Assembly (NCBI GenBank): GCA_050084515.1
Contig: CM114271.1
Location: forward strand, 10,230,001 to 10,294,000
DNA from: Blasia pusilla
Lineage: Eukaryota; Marchantiophyta; Marchantiopsida; Blasiales
DNA length: 64,000 nucleotides
Direction of reading: 5' to 3'
Below the pieces are notes generated by a model. The model saw only the letters and a program-made list of their open reading frames with translations, was not told the DNA's origin and searched no databases. The translations under genes were made by a program, and so were the position numbers. Below, piece after piece: positions 45,621 to 55,860 of this stretch. Each line of letters starts with the position of its first letter. Positions within the stretch are counted from its first letter, which is position 1.

Positions 45621-46200
45621 CCAATCCACTCCTCACTGTGCAGACCCAAGAAGATTGTGCATATACACCGCACATCAGAGTGAAGAAAGGAGGTATCTGC
45701 TATTCCATCAAGAACAAGAAGGCTTCAAAGTGTTTTCAAGCTTGAGAGGGTACTATTCCCTTGCTTAGACCATTCCTACAACATAAGGACTTTGTAAGAG
45801 AATGATACAAGAACTACTTTGATGATCTTTAAATAGTCGCTCAAACGGTATCAATACCAATGATCTGAAGCGTTTCTTGAACCTTAGACCCCTCCTATGA
45901 TCTTTTAACTACTTTAATCTATAGTTCTCTTGACTCTTCTTATGATCCCTAGAAATCAGCTGGCCTGAACTGCCCTACCTTCCTATTTGCTCTAAAGAGT
46001 CACGTCTGTTCCTAGCATAAGTACTCTAATGATGTGCTGCTTGAAATCAGGGACAGTCCTATCTTTGTTGCAAAGTCTTGACATCTTCTTCTTCCTTGAC
46101 TAACGAAGATCTTTGAACTTCGTCCTTGTTTGAGGTAATTCGTTCTTCATCTTTGCTCCAAGTACTTTGTTACCAAGTACTTGGATTTATCGTGCTCCTC
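45621..46200 (-). repeat. Gypsy family B LTR fragment
   Basis: Begins in the LTR interior (cactcctcactgtgcagaccc, gcacatcagagtgaagaaag) and continues to a reversed aagtacttg/acgaag-rich part. It abuts the previous LTR without its ends, so the two were joined by deletion or nested insertion. Confidence 0.65.
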
Positions 46201-46210
46201 CGTCTTTGTT

Positions 46211-46230
46211 GAGATACACCGGTGTATCTC
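46211..46230. repeat. Perfect 20-bp palindrome
   Basis: gagatacacc followed directly by ggtgtatctc, at the junction of the LTR fragment and gag-linker sequence. Confidence 0.95.
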
Positions 46231-46239
46231 ATTAAAAAT

Positions 46240-48842
46240 TGCAGCAGGGTTATGTTTGCCGGTGTTGACGCCAAGTCCCCGAGTTAGTCATAGGCTTCCA
46301 AGACCACAGGTGATGTCACGATGGCTTGTACTGCCGGACCCGTTCCGGTTCTCGAATTCTCTGTTGTCTACCTTCCTTCTGGCCCTTGGTCCTGGCAAAC
46401 TTGAGCCCGAACCTGGTCCTCAATATCCTGATGGAAGTACTTAGGGTGACTTCGATTGAAGGCAGGGTCAACATCGCCTTTTAGGATGGCCTTCCTGGCA
46501 CGGAAGGCGTCGACACTTTTTTTCTTGGAGTCTTTAGCTTCGCGCAAAGACGAAGCGCCTATCCGGATCTTGGTTTTCCCTCCGGGTTTGGGTTTTGGAC
46601 GTTGTGGTGACCGCGAGAGCTTCGTTCAGGAGTTCCGATGGCCACTCCGAGGAGTCTTCAGTTGCCGTCCCATCAGCCTCCTCTTCCCTAATGATAACTC
46701 GCCTTGCTTTAGGGGATACCAACTCCTCCACTAGGACGAGCTGAACATTCACTTCATTTTTGGACTCTGGTGGTGCCGCTAGGGTAGTTACATAGTTAAC
46801 CAGCAACCGCAGAACCTTGGGCTCCGTGCACTCCACTGTAGTATGCCCGCCTTTCTTACAATTCCCGCACAACGGATTGAGGCTGACAGGCCTCTTGGGG
46901 TCTGGGCAATTTTTGGCCCAATGGTCGGCCGCCCCGTAGTTATAACAATAGTTCCTTTTTATTGGCGGCGTGAAGGTCGCCGCACCCTCAATTTGTCTTA
47001 GGGGTCGTTGCTCCCCATACTCCGGGGGTACATATCTTGGTATCCAACTTCGTACTGAAGTAGGGGTTGGCATGGCCTGGATTGCATAACATCCTTCCCA
47101 TTGGTCAGCTTCATAACACCCTTCTTCCGCCGTTGGTTCTTCCTGGCTCCAATGTAAATCTCTTTGAGTATGACATTCTTGAGTTGTATGCCCTTGGGTT
47201 CCGCAGGCACTACACCACACATTGGGCCTCATCAGACCTGGTCATCTTCTGGGGTCCTTCTGGGCCGCCAGATGTACTTTTAATTCCGCCATTTGTTTGC
47301 TTAACTCTTCAATAGCAGACTTGCCCGACCTCTTCGATGTCCCTCGAACAGGGCTGATAGACCTTCGAGCACCATGCTTGGTAGGCTTGCCTTTCCTTCC
47401 TCGCTTGGGAGTATGGTGGCGTGTATATCGCTTCCGTTTGGATTTTCAGTCCTCTCCAGAGTTTGTGGACTCCGTCGTGCCATCCGTGGAGGCTTCGGTG
47501 TTTGTAGAGGACGCTTCATCCTCGGAAGAAGATCTAGTTTGCGAAGAACCTCATCGTTGATGACGCCATCTTCGCATTTTTCGGGATTTCTTGGAGGCCT
47601 CGTACGCCTGTGCGGATGCTATGACTGCTTCCAGGGAATCTCGTTGGCCTCGCCGGCAATACCAGTCCATTTCTTTGGACAATCGTGACACAAACCAATC
47701 TACCAATTGTGAGGTAGTAGTGTGTTCAAGTTTATTTACAAGGCTACAAAATCTTTGGGTGTATTCCCTGAGAGTTTCCTTCTTTTTACGTTTCAAGTCA
47801 CAAAGCTTTGTGAGAAGCCTGCCCTCAAACTCCAGGTCACGGAACTCATGAAGAAAGGCCTCCACTACCCTTTTCTAGGTTTCCGTGACATCCGCTCCCA
47901 GACCCTCATACCATTGGCTTGCTCACTTCTTAAGCAGGCCAAGAAAGACTCGCAACAAATCTTCCTTTGAGCCTTCCCCATTAGCCTTAGCTACATGGGT
48001 AAATTCAAGCACAAAGTTGTCAACATCATCTCGCCGTCCCCCTGCAAATGTGGGGTATCTTAGCAACGTCTTTCTAATGTTGGCCATTGGGAAATTTCTA
48101 CTGCTGGGTCCCGAGCTTGATGCTCAGGAGGGAGGAGGCAGTGGTTCTGATCTGGTTGATTTGGTCGGCTCCTCGTCCCTTGAGTCCCCAAAGGGATTCC
48201 AGGTTGACTCTTTGTCCGAGTGCAAACTGGCAAGAGACGTGTTGGGGAGCGTATTCCTGTCCCTCTTCTTGATCTTGGGCTTCTTACGAGGCCGAAGACT
48301 GGGAGACACCCCCGGCGGTCTCCAAGACCGGTGATCTTCTTGTTGCTTATTGGGTCGATCAGCTTGCTGATCTCGAGATGAGGGTCGGGAGACTTCCATG
48401 AGTCCCTTCTGGGATTTGGGAGCTTGCTTCCGCACCCACGATCGCCATAAGGTAGGGGTCCATGGAGGGAAATTGGATCTTCCTAATTCCTACAAGAGTG
48501 TGCGGGTGCTCTTAATCTACCTCCCGGGTTTCCCTCCCATAAATAGAAGTACCGGGTCATCACCAAGTACAACTGACGTTCATGGGCAAAGCATTGTTCG
48601 GCGACTAGTTCTTTGACAATACTAATTAGTTGTTCTATCTTTTCTAGCACCAATGCAGCAAACCGGTTGTTATCTTCTTTCATCCATTGTCTTAGGGGGA
48701 TAGCTAGAGATAGCAGATGGCCTTCAGTAAGAACTATATGGTTGGGTCTCCTAGGAGACGAGGCTTCTTTCCCCGCTCCTGGGTTCCCCATGAGTCTCTT
48801 TCTCTTCCCACCAAAGCTTATGATCCCCGGCAACGGCGCCAA
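46240..48842 (-). pseudogene. Gypsy family B gag (copy 6)
   Basis: From the right: SFGGKRKRLMGNPGAGKEASSPRR at the gag start, HIVLTEGHLLSLAIPLRQWMK, a basic Pro-rich region, TFAGGRRDDVDNFVLEFTHVAKANGEGS (gag domain start), EFRDLEFEGRLLTKLCDLKRKKKETLREYTQRFCSLVNKLEHTTTSQLVDWFVSRLSKEMDW, then zinc knuckles CSACGTQGHTTQEC, CYNYGAADHWAKNC (second Cys lost to Tyr) and CGNCKKGGHTTVEC. The longest frame is 232 aa (47232-46534). Frame breaks near 48480, 47930 and 47300. Protease and all of pol are absent. Confidence 0.88.
48824..48841 (-). promoter_or_regulatory. tRNA-Asp-type primer binding site
   Basis: The minus strand reads tggcgccgttgccgggga about 20 bp inside the LTR end. This is the site used by Athila/Tat-group plant Gypsy elements, complementary to the 3' end of tRNA-Asp. 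Confidence 0.82.
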
Positions 48843-48860
48843 AAAGTTTTATCCCTTATA

Positions 48861-49318
48861 TGTAATGTACAATGAGTAACAAAATTGATCTTTTTACAAT
48901 AATTTAATGAGTTCGATCCCCAAGAGGATCATTGTTTGGTGGAAAGAGAGTTCAAAATTACAATTCTCTTGCAATAATTGTATTTAAGTGTATATGATTT
49001 AGATTAAATGATTTATTAACGTCGTCGGATCTATCTTAGTACCAAGATTCCTTTCCTCAATTCTCTCTAGTGGAGCTGACATCACGCTCAGGTAGATTTC
49101 CTCTCAATATCAAGAAACCTCAAAGAGACTTCAACATGAAAGCTGGCTTCTCCTACTTTCGAAACTCAATCCGTCTCGGCACGCTACTCTGTGTCAAACA
49201 GATTTCCTACAACTCCATGTTGATTATTCCATTGATGAGAAAGGTTCACCTGATTCACTCTTCACTCTGCAGACCCAAAAAGAATACTCATACATAAGCA
49301 TCGCACATCAGAACTTTG
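48861..49318 (-). repeat. Gypsy family B 5' LTR (copy 6, truncated)
   Basis: The plus strand starts tgtaatgtac and continues gagttcgatccccaagaggatcattg and aaagctggcttctcctactttcg, matching the reversed 3' third of the other family B LTRs. It stops at about 49318 after catcgcacatcagaa, so about two thirds are lost. Confidence 0.85.
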
Positions 49319-50324
49319 TAAGTAAATAAAGTGGAGTTTGTATTGTACCTTCTTTCTCCACTTTCGTACATTTGGGCTCTCAACTTCCATTGTGAAAAAT
49401 TTTAAACATGCATGTCAGATCTTCTGATTAGTTGGTTTTAGATGAACTCAAGTTTGGTTCATTAAGTTTCTATTTATTGGATCTTACAATTTGCTGACCA
49501 ATACTTATCCCATCAATCTGGTTTCTAACATGAAAATGGATAGAAATTTTCTCGTTATGAGGGGAATTTTTTTGATGATCTCACTATATATTTTCTTATT
49601 CTATGGATTCTCTTACAAGAAGAAATGTACGCACAATATATCTTATTCTTCTTTTGTTAACTATTGTACAACTAAAATCACAATAATACTACCACTATCA
49701 CTGGTTAGAAGACTTATTATACAACTTCAACCAGTCATAAAAAAAACTATGGGTTCTTGATACAACTACATGTAGTGATAACACACATTATCACTAGTAC
49801 TTCAACTAGTCATAAAAATAACTATACGTTCTTGATACAAGGCTATGTAGTGATAACACTCCTTATCACTAGTGTCCACCATAGTATCAACAATACACAT
49901 GTTTGATTATGATTTTGACATTTGTCAACACATGAATGTAATCAACAAATACCACATAATATAAAACTAACATTAGTCTCGCATCGTGAAAAATCCACGA
50001 TATGGACACATCAAACCATTACAAGTGTAACCAATTTCTTTTGTTATAGCGATTTTCAATCTTAAACAACAAAATAACAACTAGAAATAGTCTTAATAAT
50101 AACTAGGCAGAGCAATGTGGCACATTGAAAGTAATTTCATTATCACCATAACATAGTTTCCATGTCATACCGATCACATTGATGACTAGGATATTTCCTA
50201 GTTGTAAATGTTGCCATGTCATGCTCCCAACGTGCCACTTTATAACTAGAAATCCTAAATAACTAGTCTTTTGATACTATATTTTTGTAGTTGTAAATGC
50301 TAGTCACCAGTGGCTAAATATTCT
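49319..50324. other. AT-rich non-coding stretch
   Basis: No supported ORF beyond short chance frames. It contains a tandem duplication, listed separately. Confidence 0.5.
49723..49876 (+). repeat. Two tandem copies of a 76-bp unit with hairpin
   Basis: acttcaaccagtcataaaa ... agtgataacacacattatcactagt and then acttcaactagtcataaaa ... agtgataacactccttatcactagt. Each unit ends with an inverted repeat, agtgataa / ttatcact. Confidence 0.85.
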
Positions 50325-50795
50325 TTTGAGAGTGCACACCATGGAGACCTTGGTGTGAGATCAAACCCACTCTCTAAATGAGAGGCTTGGATGTTACATA
50401 CAAGACAAGGATGGCGATAGCTCCGTCACCTCATGCCAAGAGGTTCAACAAAGAGAGAATGAGCTCTCAAACTCACTCTCTTGGAGGTATATCCCCTTCC
50501 CTCTCCCAAGCCCTCTCCACGATGACTTATGCTCGCGCATCACCTCCTTTGCTCTTGACCTGCTGTAGCATATCAAGGGCCACTTCCCAAAGTGGAAAGT
50601 CAACTATAACCAAAATTGGCAACTTGCCCAAAATAGCAATTTCCTCAATATGGCTCCAAATGAGCTGAAAAGAAGGGGAAACCTGCTCTCTCAAGTAACC
50701 TGTGGCCTCCTCTTCCACCTCCTGAGGCTCTCCTCTAGTCTCTCCGAAGGCGCTCTACTAGATCTCGTCGATCTATCTTAAGAGACGTAACAAAT
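50325..50795 (-). repeat. Dispersed repeat R1, copy 3
   Basis: The reverse complement of the R1 blocks at 7.9 and 20.6 kb: ctccgtcacctcatgccaag, gagaatgagctctcaa, gtggaaagtcaactata, ggctccaaatgagc, and gcgctctactagatc at its start. It lacks the GA expansion. The terminal hairpin segment is in the opposite orientation relative to copies 1 and 2. Confidence 0.72.
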
Positions 50796-51160
50796 GTGAT
50801 ATTGGAACCATTGAACACATCTAGTAGCCTAGCGGTATAGCGTAAAGATCCAGCACTAGTAAGGAAGATGTAGTTAACTCTTTACACCTTGACACTTGTA
50901 AGGTCCTCATATACGGCTATAATGCTAACTCAAGCTCTACTTTCTCAAATAGTCCCTTTCTCACTCTCATCATCTCTCTCCTCTAAATTCAGAGGCAAAG
51001 TTTAAGGATATAGCTCAACTAGTATGACCACAATTATTTAAAGTATTCAAAAGTCTGCACTTAGAAGATTTTGTTTGTTGTCTTGACCAAGAAAATTTGT
51101 TAATATTGATTATATGGTGACACCAGAATTGTTGAACACGTTTAGTTGGTTATGTTAGGT
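50796..51160. other. No recognisable gene
   Basis: Non-coding spacer between R1 and the CACTA transposase. Confidence 0.45.
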
Positions 51161-52781
51161 ACTGCCTAGTGAGTATAGGGAAATGTCGTAACACCTTCAA
51201 AGGCACTCAACCTCTCCAAAGTATTTGCAACTCCTTCAACAAGTGGAGCTAAGTATATATCTAGATTTTCATAAGTCACTGATTCCTTCCCTAGAATTAT
51301 AAGAGTCAATTGGAGAAAGAACTTTCTAGTACATAACCAAGGGGGTAAGTTGTAATTCACCAAAAATATAGGCCAAGTAGACCACACACTATTTTTGTCA
51401 CTAAATGGATTGACCCCATCTAATGCCAAACCAAGCCTACAATTTTGGGCTCATTCATAAACTCTGGCCATTGAAGATCAATTCCTCTCTATTGCTTAGA
51501 ATCTCCAGTGTGCCTCACCAATCCGTCAGTACTCTTATTCTTGGATGTCCATGTCATAAGTTCAACAATAAATATGTATCTATACATACGTTTCAACCTT
51601 GGAATTATAGGGAAGTGTCGTAACACCTTCATAGGCACTTTACCCTTCCCCATTTGCTTATACCTTTGTGACATGCACTTGGAACATGTATCCAAATCCT
51701 TGTGAACACCTCAAAACAACATACAACCATTTGGACACATGTGAATCTAAATGTAATTCAATCCAAGCTTTATGACAAGTCTTTTGGCTGCATAATGGCT
51801 TTTAGGGATATGGTTGTCCTCAGGTAGGACTTGTTAGCTAAATAATTTCAAGACCTCGTCAACAACCACATTTGGGATGTTATGAGCTCCACAAATATTC
51901 AGAAAATCCATTGTGAATGCTAGTTTACTAATCCTACTTCCAGGGAATAAAGGGAAACATGCTTCTCTCAATGCAATCGAGTCTGTTGCACAATCTTCCT
52001 TACCACATCCTAATCTAGAATCTTCGTCTCCTATCTCAAAGGGACTATCATCAACATCTTCTTGTGGAGCAAATTGATCTTGATCAAGGGGTTCCTCATT
52101 GCCTCCCTGATCAAATTTATGAAAGGCTTTATTGATCATTCTATGAACATTTATATCTTCATCAATATCTGTCGCACCTGATGTAGGATTGCTTATATTA
52201 CATTCAATCCCTATGGTAGGACTATCCACATGCACACTTCTATTTTCAGATCTTCACCTTCATTCGTCATCTAATGAATCATACTCATCGGTGTTTCTCC
52301 AAATCCTTTTTTGAGGAAACCTATTATACATGATGAGATGTTTCTCTATGACATCCAAAACCATCAATTTCATCCCTTTGCATTCATTACATGGAAATCA
52401 AAGCTTCTTCCACCCTAAGTTCCTTACAATCTTTTTTTCTCTTCACCACAACTTTTCATCATGTGATGCAATTCGTTGTGAATGATCAAGATTCAACTTT
52501 GGCTTGGTCTCATGATGTTGATTACAAATTCTTCCCATGGCTTGCATTTTTTTTCGTATGAGATATCCTTAACAAGAAAGGTAATTTATCTGCTTGTGAC
52601 GATTACCACATTATGATAATACTCTAGCAACAACTTCTCATGTTGATTTTCCCTTTCTTCAAGTGTAGTACGTGAACCTGTTCTACCCATAATCAGCCCC
52701 AAGGGAAGTTTCCAACAACACCCGACATGAACACAAATTAAATGAGATAATGAGATTCAATAGATATTGCATCTTCCCTAA
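51161..52781 (-). pseudogene. CACTA (En/Spm) transposase, arm 2 of inverted pair
   Basis: Minus strand. N-terminal part as at 40.8-41.6 kb, then LAFTMDFLNICGAHNIPNVVVDEVLKLF. Next comes the transposase core start: GLNYIHICPNGCMLF, VHKDLDTCSKCMSQRYK, VPMKVLRHFPIIPRLKRMYR (Transposase_21 type), then PKIVGLVWHQMGVNPFSDKN, VWSTWPIFLVNYNLPPW and a VTYENLDIYLAPLVEGV segment. It ends near 51166, so the C-terminal catalytic part is missing. Stops occur near 51830, 51490 and 51430. The role is excision and insertion of CACTA elements. Confidence 0.85.
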
Positions 52782-52803
52782 TCTCTCTCTCTCTCTCTCT
52801 CTC
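52782..52803 (+). repeat. Short (CT)n run, about 11 units
   Basis: The counterpart of the GA run at 40700-40796 in the inverted CACTA copy; much shorter here. Confidence 0.95.
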
Positions 52804-52809
52804 CACAGT

Positions 52810-53206
52810 GTGCCATGTTTGCATCTATTGACTCATTTTATTGTTTTCTGTTTGTTTTTGCAGTTATAATTAGGTGTCACTTTCCTTTGGAATCGTTTGG
52901 TTGCAGCGAATGGGTGAGTTCTTGCTCCAAGTTTAGAGATGTATGAACACACATGGTTTCGGTGGTTGCTAACAGAAATCCCCCTTGGTGCATTTAATAC
53001 CCCATTAGTTGATGCAATCTATGCGCTCCATCCTGATTTAACAGCCATTATTTGTTATACATGAGGATTCGTTGTGGAGGGGTAGTGTTGTAGCATGGGT
53101 TCACCCTCTACAGTGCTTCAATCTACAACACAAGCACATTAACTTTTGTTGGGAAGATTGGAAATTAGACATGGGTACACGTGAGATTGTCTTGATTTGG
53201 TGGAGT
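52810..53206 (+). other. Exon-like sequence of unknown gene, left part
   Basis: Contains acceptor-like tttttgcag (52863) and tggttgcag (near 52907) and a frame reading EDSLWRGSVVAWVHPLQCFN, FCWEDWKLDMGTREIVLIWW. The frame resumes after the hAT-like insertion as SWGCEHLYDAYLS and GKFPCLNPECYFFHGFKQ. This suggests one ancestral coding stretch split by the transposon. No family is recognised; stops are present. Confidence 0.3.
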
Positions 53207-53214
53207 ATAACTAG
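53207..53214 (+). other. 8-bp target duplication (left) of hAT-like element
   Basis: ataactag, compared with atagctgg on the right: 6 of 8 identical, both differences A/G transitions. Confidence 0.6.
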
Positions 53215-54113
53215 CAAGGTTGCACAGAAACGGGCAAGTCCGTCCATGGGACGGACATGCCCGACCCACACCCGAGCCCGCCTCAGAGCCCGCCACCTAG
53301 ACCCGGGCTGATAGAGCCCACACGTGATGTATGGCCCATAGGGCGGGCAGGCGCGGGCTCTGGGCCGATAACTGTGGGCTCGAGGCGGGCAGGCACGGAC
53401 TAGGGTGAGCAGGTGTGGCAGGCCTGGCAGGTGCGGGCTCCAAGCGAGCACGTGCGAGCTCTGGGCATGCAAGTGTGGGATCGAGGCGGGAAGGCACGGG
53501 CTTAAGGCGGGCAGGTACAAGCTCTAGACCGACACGCGTGGGCCCAAAGCGGACATGCGCGGGCTCTTGGCAAGCACGTGCAGGCTCAAGGCTGATTGGG
53601 TGCGGGCTTTAGGTGGGCAGGTGCGGGCTTTGGGTGGGTAGGTGCGGGCTCTGGGCGGGCAAGTGTAGGCTTCAGGCAGGCAGACGGGGGCTAGGGTAGG
53701 TAGGTGCGGGCTCTGGGTGGGCGTATGGGGGCTCAGGGTTGATTGGGCCTGGGCTCTAGGCGAGCAAGTGCAAGCTCCAAGCGGGCAGGTGCAAGCTCCA
53801 AGCGAGCAGACGCGGGCTCAAGGTGGGCAGAGCAGAGGCAAGCGCGGGCTCTAGGGCCTGCAATAATTTGGTCTGTTGGACCCAAAAATTGGTCCACTGG
53901 ATCAAAAGGTGGTCTGCCGCACCAAATCTTGGTCTAGCAGACCAAATATTGCGGGCTTTGAGCCCGCATCGAGCCCGCCCCTGGCCGGGCTGCTGGCCAT
54001 GCAATGGGTGCAGGCTTGGATGCGGGCTCGGGGTTCTTGGGCCCGCATAGACATGTTCGTCCATAGGACGGAGATAAATCCGCAGACACAGTTTTTGTCC
54101 ATATGCAACCTTG
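53215..54113. mobile_element. Non-autonomous hAT-like element with internal GC-rich minisatellite
   Basis: 899 bp with terminal inverted repeats CAAGGTTGCA / TGCAACCTTG. Further in, both sides carry matching palindromic blocks (gtccgtccatgggacggac; ttcgtccataggacgga). The interior is far more GC-rich than the surroundings. No transposase. An 8-bp target duplication, partly decayed, fits the hAT superfamily. Confidence 0.75.
53400..53860 (+). repeat. Degenerate 21-bp minisatellite
   Basis: Tandem variants of gtgcgggctctgggcgggcag, clearest at 53590-53670 with period 21. Frames across it give 7-residue repeats (Gly/Arg/Ala/Ser) that are not real proteins. Confidence 0.85.
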
Positions 54114-54121
54114 ATAGCTGG
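54114..54121 (+). other. 8-bp target duplication (right) of hAT-like element
   Basis: atagctgg, see the left copy. Confidence 0.6.
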
Positions 54122-55860
54122 GGTTGTGAACATTTATACGATGCATATCTGTCATGATTGAGAAGGCATGCGGAGAGGAGTGAGATGGGTAGACATGGAA
54201 AATTCCCTTGCTTAAATCCGGAGTGTTATTTCTTCCATGGGTTCAAACAAAAAGTTGACTCTAGAGTTCTGTCATGACATATTGACAAGCTCTGCTTTTG
54301 GTGATGGTGTCTGCTGTAGAAGGTAACCTCGTATTTTAGGAGATGATATTGCATGTGCGTGTTGTGTGTGGGCTCATGTAAAGACTTAGGAATTTGGGCT
54401 TGATCTAGTTGATACATACTCTACAATATAGCCAAGATGCAAGTAAGTTTTCAAGTTTACAAAATAAATGGTAGGTTTTGAAAGCGACACGTTGACTACT
54501 CCTACGCTTTCATTGCAGAATATTTTGCCTACATCGTAAAATGCGCTATAGTTTTTTACTAAAGGGATTTATTGGAAATATGACGAAAGTTACCAAGAGG
54601 GAGGACAACATTCAAAGTTTATACTATGTATGGTTTTGTCTTCTTCATAATTTGAGATTTGTGTAGAACACATAATTATATTGAGACTAGTACATTTCAA
54701 TGGAGATTGTCAGAATCTAACTTTCCAATCATGAAGATTAGACCCCTTCTTTTATATACTAACCATAGGAACTACTGTAACAATGGGCCTGAAGTTGAGT
54801 ATGAATTCGATTCATGTCAAGTGGGTATAAAAATCGCCATATGTACTTTGCTTTTGATGGGGTTTAGGTGCATTTATCAACATTAGCCAACTTACAAAAT
54901 TGATCATCGATGAGGACGTCGTAGGTGTAGATACAGTCCATTGGATTCCCAAAGGTAAGCTTACTCACATCCGAAGCCCCTCCGCAGATTTCATAAAAGA
55001 ATACCTCACGTATAGTCCAAGATCTTTCAACTTCTTAAATAAGTCTAAGATGCTCAAATACATAATAAGCGTGGCATAGTAATAAAGTGTATGTATTCTT
55101 TGACGTCTCTAAAATGTATAACTAAGATGATTGTTTTCACAATTAAACAGGATAATATCTACTGTGGAAAAAATGGGAGAAGATGAATACTTTTTGTTTA
55201 AACTCCGTAGTCTTTCCTTTGAAGTGAGGATGAACATCTTACATAAGAGTAGGCCAATAGGGATATTCAATCGAATAATGGCCCTGCCCGATGCTACCAG
55301 GGCTAGGATCTTATAACATGCTGCCCAAGTATGGAGGTTGTGGCAGCCATTTAGAGTTTGTAGGCAAGCTCAGAAATTGGAGATTCCACCATGATGATCG
55401 CCACATGTATGTCAGGTTTGTAGACTTTATGCTTGTCATAAGGATTGCTATACATTACTGGCATCGTTGATGGTCGGAGTGGTCTGGAGAGTGACCCTTC
55501 ACATCTGTCTCAATGATGTGGGAGTGGCCATTGGGGAGGAACAAGATGTAAAGATAGTGAAAGCTATGGACTTGATCAAATATGCAATTGGCATCGTTGG
55601 TCAAGTCGTACAAGTCTGATATGAGTTTTGCAGTTTTTTAGAAGGTGTCCTTCCCGGAACACAAGTTTGCATTAGATCTACTCGCAAGTCAGTCTCAGGC
55701 AGAGTTTGTATCTGCTACTTGGGGGTTTGTGATGGTGCAACTTGGCAAACAATATCGAGTCTTGAGCCATGTTGGTGATCAACTCCCATTTCTCCCAAGT
55801 CCACCAGTCTAGTGGACTTCATTTTGATCTTGGACTTACATAGTTTTCTGTCAAAAAATG
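54122..55860 (+). other. Exon-like sequence of unknown gene, right part
   Basis: Several plausible exon edges: donor gcaagtaagt (54437), acceptor tttcattgcag (54520), donor aaaggtaagc (54950), acceptor cacaattaaacag (55149). Coding-like stretches between them: THNYIETSTFQWRLSESNFP, NHRNYCNNGPEVEYEFDS, EKMGEDEYFLFKLRSLSFEVR and CRLYACHKDC (Cys-rich, about 55430). Frames are broken by stops. It could be a decayed host gene or a transposon gene of unknown type. Confidence 0.3.

Noticed and set aside
53101-53612. Pro/Arg/Ala-rich ORFs on both strands
   Set aside because: They are produced by the 21-bp GC-rich minisatellite.
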